DNA of 43,114 nt from the NCBI GenBank assembly GCA_016182605.1, contig JACPGE010000039.1, positions 1 to 43,114 on the forward strand, given 5' to 3'. This stretch comes from Candidatus Hydrogenedentota bacterium (GTDB taxonomy: Bacteria > Hydrogenedentota > Hydrogenedentia > Hydrogenedentales > JAEUWI01). The stretch's first letter is position 1; the number at the start of each line of letters is the position of its first letter. Below, in pieces: positions 15,844 to 23,798 of this stretch. A program made the translations under genes and the position numbers. The notes beneath the pieces were generated by a model. The model was not told where the DNA came from. It did no database searches and saw only the letters and a list, made by a program, of their open reading frames with translations.

Positions 15844-18327
15844 ATGGCTGACACCCTCCTGCAACTCTCCAGCATACGCAAGCACTTCGGCGGCGTATGC
15901 GCCCTCTCCGACGCGCGGCTCGACGTGCGCCGCGGCGAGGTGCATGCCCTCATCGGCGAAAATGGCGCGGGCAAGAGCACGCTCATCAACATCGCTACCG
16001 GCCTTTACCGGCCCGACGACGGCGTCATGATACTTGCGGGCCAAACGGTCGCTTTCCAGAACACCCGCCAGGCCGCAGGCGCCGGCATTCACGTGGTGCA
16101 CCAGGAGGCGGAACTCTTCGCACAACTTAGCATCGCGGAGAACATGTTGCTGGGCGAAGGGCTCGTGCGCGGTGCAGGCGGATTTATTCACTGGCCGAAG
16201 ACCTGGCAGGAAGCTGCGCGGCGGATTGAATCCGTGGGAGAGTCCTTCAATGTGCGCGAGGATTCGGGCGGCCTGCCCGTGGCGCGCCGCACCATGGCGG
16301 AGATCGCCGCTGCCGTCGCCACCGAGCCAAAGATTCTGTTTCTCGATGAACCCACGGCTTCGCTCACGGTCAAAGAGATTGACAATCTGTTCAGCCAGAT
16401 TCGCCGCCTCACCCAGCGCGGTGTGGCCATCGTATACGTGAGCCACCGCCTGGAAGAAGTGAAACAGATCTGCGATCGCGTCACCATCATGCGCGATGGC
16501 GCGACCGTAAGCACCCACGCGGTGGACACCATCGGTATCGACGGCATGGTGGCGGAGATGGTGGGCCGCGAAGTGCTGCGCAGCACGAAAGAGGCGCGCT
16601 ACATTCCCGGAGAACCCCGGCTTGCAGTGCAGGGCCTTTCCGATACCGCCGGAACCTTTCATGACGTGTCTTTCGAGGTGCGCGCCGGGGAGATCGTGGG
16701 GCTCTACGGTTTCGTGGGCGCAGGGCGCAGCGAGATCGCGCAGACCATCACCGGCCTGCATCCCGCACGCAGCGGAACGATCGCCGTGGATGGCGCACCC
16801 TGCGCCGTGCGCTCCATGAGACAGGCGGTGCGGGCGGGCCTGGCCTATCTTCCGGAGGATCGCCTCGTGCAGGGGGTCTTCCGGGAACACAGTGTGATGC
16901 GCAATGCGAGCGTGACCACGCTGCCGCGCCTGGCCACCGGCACCCTCGTGCATGCCAGGCGCGAACGGGCGATGGCGGAGCAGGTGGTCGCGGACATGCA
17001 GGTGCGCACGTCGGGCGTATCGCAGCCCATCGGCGACCTCAGCGGCGGCAACCAGCAAAAGGTCGTCTTTGGCCGCTGGACCGCCACGAACCCGAAGGTG
17101 CTCATCCTGGATGAGCCCACGCGCGGGGTCGATGTGGGGGCGAAGAGCGAAATTCACAGGCTGATTCGCGAGCGTGCGGACGCCGGCACAGCGGTCTTGC
17201 TGATCAGTTCCGAGCTGCCCGAGATTATGGCCATGAGCGATCGCGTGCTGACGCTCGCCGCGGGGCGTCTGACGGGGGAGTTCGATCCGGCGCGCAACGA
17301 CGAGAAAGAGATTGCGGCCGCGGCCGTTCCCCGCGCCACCGCCGCCGTGAAGCCCGTCGTTTCCCGTTTCGCCGCCGTGGGCGCGCGGCTCCTCCAGTTG
17401 CGCGAGCTGGGGCTTATCTGTTTCATCGGCCTGCTTGCCGCCGCCATGACCGCGCTGCATCCCGCGGAGTTCGCCAATACGCGCAACTTCGTCGATATCC
17501 TTACCAGCGCCGCCATTCCGGCCATCATGGCGCAGGGCGCCATGCTCATCATCTGTGCCGGCGGCATCGACATCTCCGTGGGCAGCATGCTCGGACTCGT
17601 GGGCGCCATCGCCGCACTCGCGGCAAAGTCGGGTATGCCACCCGCCGCGTGCCTCGCGCTTGCCGTGGCGCTGGGCTGCGCTTGCAGCCTCATCAATGCG
17701 GGCGCATCGCTCACGGCGCGCATTCACCCCATCATCGTCACGCTCGCGGGCATCAGCATTTACCGCGGACTCATGCGCCTGGCCACGGGCGGCCGCGAGG
17801 TGATGCTGCTGCCGCCCGAATACCGCGCGCTCGCCGATGGCCGCCTCTTCGGCATACCGAAGGTCTGCTATTACCTCATTGCGGTCACGATCGTGGTGCA
17901 CCTGCTCCTGCGTTACCGCGTCGTGGGCCGCCAGATCCTGGCGCTCGGCAATTCGGAGAGCGCGGCGCGGCTGATCGGCCTCTCCAAGATTAAGCTGACC
18001 CTGCTGGTCTTCGGCATCAGCGGCGCGCTCACGGGCCTGTGCTCGGTGTTGCAGGCGGGCTATTACGGCAAGATCCAGGCGAACACCGGCGCGGGCATGG
18101 AACTCCAGGCCATTGCAGCGGCCGTGATTGGCGGCACGAACATCCTCGGCGGACGCGGCTCCGCCATTGGCACACTCCTGGGCGCGTTCCTCGTGGCGCT
18201 GCTCTACAACAGCCTCGTGCTCCTCGGCGCGGATGCCTACTGGCAGAATATTTTCGTGGGCGCACTCATCCTCACCGCGGTGATCACCGATGCGCTCGTG
18301 GCGCGGCTGCGCAAGGGGGCCGCATGA
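15844..18327 (+). CDS. CUT2 sugar ABC transporter: double ATPase fused to a permease
   Basis: An 827-residue single-frame fusion. NBD1 has Walker A GENGAGKST (38-46), the family's substituted signature (LPVARRTMAEIA) and Walker B with D168-E169. NBD2 has the degenerate P-loop GAGRSE usual for RbsA-like second halves, signature LSGGNQQK at 399-406 and Walker B D423. From about 520 to the end there is a complete RbsC/RhaP-like permease with multiple membrane segments and the conserved GGIDISVGS stretch. In typical systems ATPase and permease are separate genes. The order ATPase-permease, permease, binding protein recalls RhaT-P-Q-S or LsrA-C-D-B. The stop overlaps the next permease start by four bases. 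Confidence 0.92.
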   Translation: MADTLLQLSSIRKHFGGVCALSDARLDVRRGEVHALIGENGAGKSTLINIATGLYRPDDGVMILAGQTVAFQNTRQAAGAGIHVVHQEAELFAQLSIAENMLLGEGLVRGAGGFIHWPKTWQEAARRIESVGESFNVREDSGGLPVARRTMAEIAAAVATEPKILFLDEPTASLTVKEIDNLFSQIRRLTQRGVAIVYVSHRLEEVKQICDRVTIMRDGATVSTHAVDTIGIDGMVAEMVGREVLRSTKEARYIPGEPRLAVQGLSDTAGTFHDVSFEVRAGEIVGLYGFVGAGRSEIAQTITGLHPARSGTIAVDGAPCAVRSMRQAVRAGLAYLPEDRLVQGVFREHSVMRNASVTTLPRLATGTLVHARRERAMAEQVVADMQVRTSGVSQPIGDLSGGNQQKVVFGRWTATNPKVLILDEPTRGVDVGAKSEIHRLIRERADAGTAVLLISSELPEIMAMSDRVLTLAAGRLTGEFDPARNDEKEIAAAAVPRATAAVKPVVSRFAAVGARLLQLRELGLICFIGLLAAAMTALHPAEFANTRNFVDILTSAAIPAIMAQGAMLIICAGGIDISVGSMLGLVGAIAALAAKSGMPPAACLALAVALGCACSLINAGASLTARIHPIIVTLAGISIYRGLMRLATGGREVMLLPPEYRALADGRLFGIPKVCYYLIAVTIVVHLLLRYRVVGRQILALGNSESAARLIGLSKIKLTLLVFGISGALTGLCSVLQAGYYGKIQANTGAGMELQAIAAAVIGGTNILGGRGSAIGTLLGAFLVALLYNSLVLLGADAYWQNIFVGALILTAVITDALVARLRKGAA

Positions 18328-19307
18328 TCGCGCGCCTGCTGCATTCGCGCGAAACCGCGCTGGTGATCGTCCTCGCGGTGGTCTTCACGCTTTTCGCGCT
18401 GCTCACCCCCAATTTTCTCGACGCGTTCAGCCTCCTCGAACGCACGCGCTACTGGATCGTGCCCGGGCTGCTGGCCATTCCGATGACGTTCATCATCGCC
18501 ACGGCCGGCATCGATCTCTCCGTGGGCGCCATCGTTGCCCTGTGCGCCGTGGTGGGGGGACTCCTGCACACGGACTTCGGCTGGCCCATGCCCCTTGCGG
18601 CAGCGGCGGCCATGGCCACGGGAACCCTTGCGGGCGCCTTTAACGGCAGCGTGAGCAGCTTCCTGCGCATTCCACCGCTCGTGGTCACCCTCGCCACCAT
18701 GACCCTCTACCGCGGCATGGCCCTGCGCCTCAGTGAAGCCCGATCCTTCAGCAGCTTCCCAGACACCTTCCTGTGGATCAGTCAGGGCGATTTGTTCTCC
18801 TTCGGCGCGGGCCGCCTGGGCCCCCTGTTCTTTCCCGTGCCCCTGGCGACCCTGATTGTCGTGGGGGCGGTTGGCGCGGTCCTCCTGCGGAAGTCCTGGA
18901 TAGGCCGTTACACCGAGCACATTGGCGCCAATCCCACGGCGGCTGTCTTCGCGGCCATACCCGTGCCCTGGATCACCTGCGGCCTCTACACCGCCTGCGG
19001 CGCGGTCTGCGGCCTCACGGCGCTCTTCCACACCGCCCTCTACGCCTCCGCCAAGGCCGACGCGGCCACCGGCATGGAACTCGAAGCCATCGCTGCCGTC
19101 GTGGTCGGCGGCACCCGTATCAGCGGCGGGCACGCCTCCGTCTCTGGCTCCTTGCTCGGTCTCTGCCTCATCGGTATGCTACGCTACGGCTTGGAACTGG
19201 CCGGGGCGCCCTCGGAATGGATCATCATTATCGTTGGGGTGCTCCTCATTGCAACCGTGGTATTGAACGAGGCCCTGGCGCGCCGCGCCGCCACCCGTTC
19301 CCTATAA
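18324..19307 (+). CDS. CUT2 sugar ABC transporter permease (RbsC/RhaQ-like)
   Basis: A 327-residue integral membrane protein with eight to ten hydrophobic segments. The family signature GIDLSVGA lies in the early membrane region, and EAIAAVVVGGTRISGG is the C-terminal EAA-like ATPase contact loop. The start ATGA overlaps the stop of the ATPase-permease fusion (18324-18327), so translation is coupled. Together with the permease half of the fusion it gives the heterodimeric channel of rhamnose or AI-2-type transporters. The binding-protein gene begins 11 bases downstream. Confidence 0.92.
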   Translation: MIARLLHSRETALVIVLAVVFTLFALLTPNFLDAFSLLERTRYWIVPGLLAIPMTFIIATAGIDLSVGAIVALCAVVGGLLHTDFGWPMPLAAAAAMATGTLAGAFNGSVSSFLRIPPLVVTLATMTLYRGMALRLSEARSFSSFPDTFLWISQGDLFSFGAGRLGPLFFPVPLATLIVVGAVGAVLLRKSWIGRYTEHIGANPTAAVFAAIPVPWITCGLYTACGAVCGLTALFHTALYASAKADAATGMELEAIAAVVVGGTRISGGHASVSGSLLGLCLIGMLRYGLELAGAPSEWIIIIVGVLLIATVVLNEALARRAATRSL

Positions 19308-19318
19308 GGAGAGACACC

Positions 19319-20578
19319 GTGAATTTCTTTTCAACCCTTCACATGTTCGCGTGCAAGACCACATCCCCCTTAATCCCCCTTCGAAGGGGGACTAAGGGGG
19401 ATGTGGGTTTTGGCTCGTTCCCACGGTCCTCCGTGGAAACGCGGGGTTCTGACGGCGCGCGCGTATGCATTCCCACGGGGGACCGTGGGAACGAGCGCCG
19501 GCTTGGGGCTTTCCACGCCGCAAATGCCATCCTGGCCTTGTTCATGATCGCAACACTCATCGCCGGTTGCGGCGCGCCCGCCGGCAATGCCGCCGCGCCC
19601 GCCGATGGCGCTGCACCCCAGGAAGCCGCGGCGCCGGCCGACGGTGCCGCCCCCGCGGCGGACAAGAAACTGGTGATCGGTCTCATGCCCAAGCTCGTGG
19701 GCATCGAGTATTTCAACGCCACCGAAAAGGGCGCGAGGAAAGCCGCCGCCGAACTCGGGGTGGAACTCGTGTATGACGGTCCGCAGACCGCCGACGTAAC
19801 CCTGCAGGCCCAGATGGTGGACACCTGGGTGACGAAGCAGATCGACGCGATCGCCATCGCGCCCAACGACCCCGATGCCATCGCCGTGGCCCTCAAGAAG
19901 GCGCGGAAACGCGGGGTGAAGGTCCTGAGCTGGGACGCGGACTGCCAGAAGGATTCGCGCGACTTCTTCGTGAACCAGTGCACCGCCGAGAGTGTGGCCC
20001 ACACCCTGGTGGATGTGATGGCGCGCAATGCAGGCGAGAACGCCAAGTACCTCATCCTCACCGGCACGCTCACCGCAGCGAACCAGAACCTCTGGATCGA
20101 CTTCATGGAGCGCTACACCCGCGAAAAGTATCCCAATATGGTCAATCTCTCCGAGACCCCCAAGGCCTCGGAAGAGGATCAGGCCCTCGCGACGCAGGTC
20201 ACCACGGATAGCCTCAAGGCCTACCCCGGCCTGCAAGGCATCTATGCCATCACCTCGGTGGCCCTGCCCGGCGCGGCAGAGGCCCTGCGCAAGGCCAACG
20301 CCCAGGACAGGGTCTTCCTGACCGGGCTCACGGTGCCCAGTGTCATGCGCGAGCACGTGAGCCAGGGCATTGTGAAGGAATTCGTGCTGTGGAACCCCGA
20401 AGACCTCGGTTACCTCTGTATCCATGCCGCCGTGGCCGCGGTGAAGGGCGAACTCCAGCCGGGCGACGGCACCTTCAAGGCCGGCCGCCTCGGCGAAGTC
20501 ACCATCAAGGGTGACGAGGTCATCCTGGGCGACCCGCTGATCTTCACCAAGGACAATATTGGACAGTATAACTTTTGA
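19319..20578 (+). CDS. Sugar ABC substrate-binding lipoprotein (RhaS/LsrB-like) with repeat insertion in its N-terminus
   Basis: Periplasmic binding protein type 1 fold (Peripla_BP_4), about 310 mature residues, captures the sugar for the upstream transporter. DADCQKDSRDFFVNQ resembles the ligand-binding loop of rhamnose and AI-2 binding proteins. The lipobox LIAGC puts the lipidated cysteine at residue 84 when counted from GTG 19319. That start has GGAGAG (19309-19314) just upstream and the expected operon spacing. Residues about 15-59 are encoded by palindromic repeats (19361-19495), which displaced the start from the signal peptide without a frameshift. ATG 19543 would leave only eight residues before Cys and has no ribosome site, so GTG 19319 is preferred. 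Whether the long N-terminus still exports is uncertain. Confidence 0.85.
   Translation: MNFFSTLHMFACKTTSPLIPLRRGTKGDVGFGSFPRSSVETRGSDGARVCIPTGDRGNERRLGAFHAANAILALFMIATLIAGCGAPAGNAAAPADGAAPQEAAAPADGAAPAADKKLVIGLMPKLVGIEYFNATEKGARKAAAELGVELVYDGPQTADVTLQAQMVDTWVTKQIDAIAIAPNDPDAIAVALKKARKRGVKVLSWDADCQKDSRDFFVNQCTAESVAHTLVDVMARNAGENAKYLILTGTLTAANQNLWIDFMERYTREKYPNMVNLSETPKASEEDQALATQVTTDSLKAYPGLQGIYAITSVALPGAAEALRKANAQDRVFLTGLTVPSVMREHVSQGIVKEFVLWNPEDLGYLCIHAAVAAVKGELQPGDGTFKAGRLGEVTIKGDEVILGDPLIFTKDNIGQYNF
19361..19404. repeat. 44-bp near-perfect palindrome inside the binding-protein gene
   Basis: ACATCCCCCTTAATCCCCCT and onward to 19382 pairs with 19383-19404; the 22-base arms differ at one position (a G-U in RNA). 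This kind of CCCCCTTAATCCCCCTT palindrome is a familiar short dispersed repeat in bacterial genomes. Here it is read in frame as part of the protein. Confidence 0.85.
19414..19495. repeat. REP-doublet-like repeat inside the binding-protein gene
   Basis: CTCGTTCCCACGGTCC (19414-19429) and its exact reverse complement (19480-19495) bound an 82-base unit. Each end also folds on itself (CCACGG-TCCT-CCGTGG and CCCACGG-GGGA-CCGTGGG), the structure of a REP doublet (REPIN). GTTCCCACG-type repeats are widespread in bacteria. It sits ten bases after the 44-bp palindrome, both inside the coding frame. Confidence 0.85.
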
Positions 20579-20606
20579 GTGGGATTGGGCGGGTGCACCA
20601 ATATAC

Positions 20607-20787
20607 TTGACATCTTTTGGCAAGTAGGCGAGAATACCGATCTTGCCCGTTTCAGGAGTGTGCGGGAGCGCGGGTGCCTCTGGGGAACTGAGACGATAAA
20701 CTATTGACAAAAATTTGTGTAAGTCCAATTATATCAATATTCAGTCTCAGTATTCGCATTGACAATTACCCCACGCTCTGGTAGCAT
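20607..20787 (+). promoter_or_regulatory. Promoter region of the secretion/pilus operon with three TTGACA boxes
   Basis: Perfect TTGACA hexamers occur at 20607, 20704 and 20759. The first is followed after 17 bases by GAGAAT (20630-20635) and the third after 17 bases by TAGCAT (20782-20787), each matching TATAAT at four of six positions. The second has AATTAT or TTATAT at 17 or 19 bases. The third would give a leader of about 25 bases before ATG 20819. The segment around 20695-20765 is clearly AT-rich compared with its surroundings, as promoters often are. Confidence 0.5.
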
Positions 20788-20818
20788 TAAGGTGTGCGCT
20801 GGATGAAAGGTGTATGGG

Positions 20819-22672
20819 ATGCAACCGACCTATAGTCTATTCGGAAAACGTCTCGTCGAACGCAATGTAATCAAGCAACAGCATCTCGACGAGGCCATTC
20901 ACAAGCAACAGACGACGATGGGGCACCGCAAGATCGGGGAGATCCTCGTGCGCTTGGGCCACATCAGCAAGTCGCACATTACCGAAGGGCTGGCCGATCA
21001 GCTCGGCATCCCGGTGGTGCGCATCTCCGAGCGCGAGATTCCCGAGCGCATTCGCAGCCTGGTCGACGGCTCGATTGCCACGCTCTATCGCGTGATCCCC
21101 GTCGAAGAACAGGGCAAAACCCTGATCGTGGCGAGTTCCGACCCCACGAACATCAACAATTTTGACAATCTGCGCCGCCTCTTGGAACGCCCGGTGGAGC
21201 CCGTGCTGAGCACGCCGGAGGAAATTGCCGAGGCGCTGAACAAGTACTACGGCCTGCGCGAAGACACGGTCGAAACCATGCTTTCCACGGTGAGCAGCGC
21301 GAGCACCATGAGCACGCTGAGCACCATGTCGAACATGAGTTCGCTGAACAGTTCCATGAGCAGCCTCGCCAGCATGAGCGCCAGCGACATCAGCATGAGC
21401 AGCATCAGCATTGACGCGATGGATGCGGAAGAGGGCGCGGTTTCCAACCAGGCGCGCGGCGAGGACGAAGAAGCCGACGACACGCCGGTGGTGCGTTACG
21501 TGCACCAGATGGTGATGGAGGCCTTCCGCCTGAAGGCGAGCGATATTCACGTGGAACCGGGCAAGTTCGACGTCAAGATCCGGTACCGGGTCGACGGTAT
21601 CCTGCAATTGATGCCGCCGCCCCCCAAGCGCTCGCAAAAGGCCATTATTTCCCGCCTCAAGATCATGGCGGGGCTGGATATCACGGAAAAGCGCCGCCCG
21701 CAGGACGGACGCATCAAGATGGCGATGGGCGGCAAGGTGGTGGATTTGCGCGTGAGTTCGCTGCCCGCGGTCTATGGCGAAAGTATCGTCATGCGTATCC
21801 TGGACAAATCGGGTCTCATGCTCGGTCTGGGTCAGTTGGGCTTCTGCCCGGCGCACCAGCGCGCGTGGGAGAGCCTGCTGAGCAATGCCACCGGCGTGAT
21901 CCTGGTTACCGGCCCCACGGGTTCGGGCAAGACCACCACGCTCTATGCCTCGCTGCACGCGCTGAACACACCGGAACGCAAGATTATTACCGTGGAAGAC
22001 CCGGTGGAATACCAGTTGGGCGGTATCAACCAGGTGCAGATCCATCATGAAATCGGCTGGAATTTCTCCCGCGCGCTGCGCGCGATCTTCCGTCAGGACC
22101 CGGACACGGTGATGGTGGGGGAAATCCGCGATTTGGAGACGGCGGAGATCGCGATCAAGGCGGCGCTCACGGGGCACTTGGTCTTCAGCACGCTGCACAC
22201 GAACGACACCGCCAGTTCCTTCACCCGTCTGATCGACGTGGGCATCAAGCCCTTCCTCGTGGCCTCCGGGGTGCGCTCCATCCTGGCACAACGGCTCGTG
22301 CGCACAATCTGCACCACCTGTAAAGAGCCGTACACGCCGCCGGAAGTCGAGGTGGAACGCCTCGGGCTCAAGGTCGATATCAATGAGGTGGAGTTGTACC
22401 ACGGCGCCGGCTGCGACAACTGCAAGAACAAGGGCTACACGGGCCGGCTTGGCACCTATGAGTTGTTGCTCACCTCCGACGTAATCCGCGACATGCTTAT
22501 GAAGCAGGAATCGGCGCTCGCCATCAAACGCCAGGCCCGTCTTGACGGCATGGTCACGATGCGCGACGACGCCTGGCAGAAGGCCCTCAACGGCATCACC
22601 ACGATTGAAGAAGTCAACCGCTGCACCCGGGTGGATGAACCGCTGCACCGGAAAAAGGCGGCAGCAGCGTAG
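20819..22672 (+). CDS. gspE: GspE/PilB-type assembly ATPase (first copy)
   Basis: A 617-residue AAA+ secretion ATPase that powers pseudopilus or pilus assembly at the inner membrane. The N-terminal MshEN/T2SSE_N-type domain is at about 5-150. An unusual Ser/Met-rich linker follows (about 154-201), then the ATPase: Walker A GPTGSGKTT at 365-373, Asp box, Walker B VMVGEIRD and His box GHLVFSTLHTND. The zinc tetracysteine is CTTC followed by CDNC. ATG 20819 has AAAGG eight bases upstream; a GTG at 20810 is in frame but poorly placed. First gene of the operon after a promoter-like region, with the PilT-like gene 14 bases downstream. Confidence 0.93.
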   Translation: MQPTYSLFGKRLVERNVIKQQHLDEAIHKQQTTMGHRKIGEILVRLGHISKSHITEGLADQLGIPVVRISEREIPERIRSLVDGSIATLYRVIPVEEQGKTLIVASSDPTNINNFDNLRRLLERPVEPVLSTPEEIAEALNKYYGLREDTVETMLSTVSSASTMSTLSTMSNMSSLNSSMSSLASMSASDISMSSISIDAMDAEEGAVSNQARGEDEEADDTPVVRYVHQMVMEAFRLKASDIHVEPGKFDVKIRYRVDGILQLMPPPPKRSQKAIISRLKIMAGLDITEKRRPQDGRIKMAMGGKVVDLRVSSLPAVYGESIVMRILDKSGLMLGLGQLGFCPAHQRAWESLLSNATGVILVTGPTGSGKTTTLYASLHALNTPERKIITVEDPVEYQLGGINQVQIHHEIGWNFSRALRAIFRQDPDTVMVGEIRDLETAEIAIKAALTGHLVFSTLHTNDTASSFTRLIDVGIKPFLVASGVRSILAQRLVRTICTTCKEPYTPPEVEVERLGLKVDINEVELYHGAGCDNCKNKGYTGRLGTYELLLTSDVIRDMLMKQESALAIKRQARLDGMVTMRDDAWQKALNGITTIEEVNRCTRVDEPLHRKKAAAA

Positions 22673-22686
22673 GGAGAGAGTTCTGA

Positions 22687-23787
22687 ATGGCCTATGATAT
22701 GGTTAGCCTGTTGCGGATGCTCATCGACCGCGACGGCTCGGACTTGCACATCGCGGTGGACGATCCGCCCGCCGGGCGTGTGCACGGGCACATGATGTTT
22801 TTCGGCGACGATCCCCTGCGCGCCGAAGACACCGAAAGCCTCATGAAGAGTATCGCGTCCGTCGACAACCAGCAGGAATTGCAGGAAGTGGGCGGCACCG
22901 ACTTTGGGTTCGCCTTCGAAGACATCGCCCGGTTCCGCGTCGCGGTATTCAAGCAGCGCGGAAACGTGGGCATGGTGCTGCGGCTCATCCCCAAGAACAT
23001 GCTGAGTTTCGAGGATATCGGGCTGCCCATGTCGCTCAAGGAAGTCATCTCCCAGCCACGCGGCATGATCCTCGTCACCGGCCCCACCGGTTCGGGCAAA
23101 TCCACCAGTCTGGCCACAATGATCGACTGGCTCAACACGACCCACGATCACCATATCATCACCATCGAAGACCCGATCGAATACTACCACTACCACAAGA
23201 AGAGCATCATCACCCAGCGCGAAGTGGGGGTGGACGTGCCCACCTTCGCCGAGGCCCTGCGCCGCGCGTTGCGTATGGACCCGGACGTGATTCTTGTGGG
23301 CGAAATGCGCGACCTGGAAACCATTGGCGCGGCCGTGACCGCCGCCGAAACGGGCCACCTTGTGTTCGGCACGCTGCACACGACCGGTGCCGTGCGCACC
23401 GTCGACCGGCTGGTCGACGCGTTCCCCACGAACCAGCAGGAACAGATCCGCACCCAGCTCGCCGGTAACCTCAAGGCCGTTATATCCCAGGCGCTCGTGC
23501 CGCGCAAGAGCGGCTTCGGCCGTGTGGCCGCCTTCGAAATCATGATTACCACCCCGGCCATCCAGAACCTCATCCGTGAAAATAAATCCTTCCGCATTAC
23601 TTCCGCGATTCAGACCGGCCACAAGTACGGCATGAACCTCATGGACGAACACCTGCTGGCGCTGTACCGCAAGGGGATCTGCAAATACGAAGACTGCCTG
23701 AACAAGGCGGTGGACGCCGGCGAGTTCGAGAACAACGCCCGTCTATTGGGGCTGGAAGGCGGACCGGGAGAAAAACCGGCCGCGTAA
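22687..23787 (+). CDS. pilT: PilT-like retraction ATPase
   Basis: A 366-residue hexameric ATPase of the twitching-motility family, which depolymerises type IV pili. Walker A GPTGSGKST lies at 132-140, Asp box ITIEDPIEYYH, Walker B VILVGEMRD and His box GHLVFGTLHT. It lacks the long N-terminal MshEN domain and the zinc cysteines of GspE/PilB, as PilT does. The C-terminal MDEHLLALYRKG resembles the AIRNLI-containing PilT tail (FEIMITTPAIQNLIREN is present). GGGAGAG precedes the start. Its position between two assembly ATPases argues that the filament is dynamic, unlike a classical type II secretion system. Confidence 0.93.
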   Translation: MAYDMVSLLRMLIDRDGSDLHIAVDDPPAGRVHGHMMFFGDDPLRAEDTESLMKSIASVDNQQELQEVGGTDFGFAFEDIARFRVAVFKQRGNVGMVLRLIPKNMLSFEDIGLPMSLKEVISQPRGMILVTGPTGSGKSTSLATMIDWLNTTHDHHIITIEDPIEYYHYHKKSIITQREVGVDVPTFAEALRRALRMDPDVILVGEMRDLETIGAAVTAAETGHLVFGTLHTTGAVRTVDRLVDAFPTNQQEQIRTQLAGNLKAVISQALVPRKSGFGRVAAFEIMITTPAIQNLIRENKSFRITSAIQTGHKYGMNLMDEHLLALYRKGICKYEDCLNKAVDAGEFENNARLLGLEGGPGEKPAA

Positions 23788-23798
23788 CCGGGTAGAAA

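Noticed and set aside
15829-17901. Long minus-strand open frame antisense to the ABC fusion gene
   Set aside because: Same shadow composition; the plus strand shows Walker and signature motifs.
19319-20578. Binding-protein gene as a pseudogene because of the repeats
   Set aside because: The frame is open from the ribosome-bound GTG through the lipobox to the natural end, with no stop or shift.
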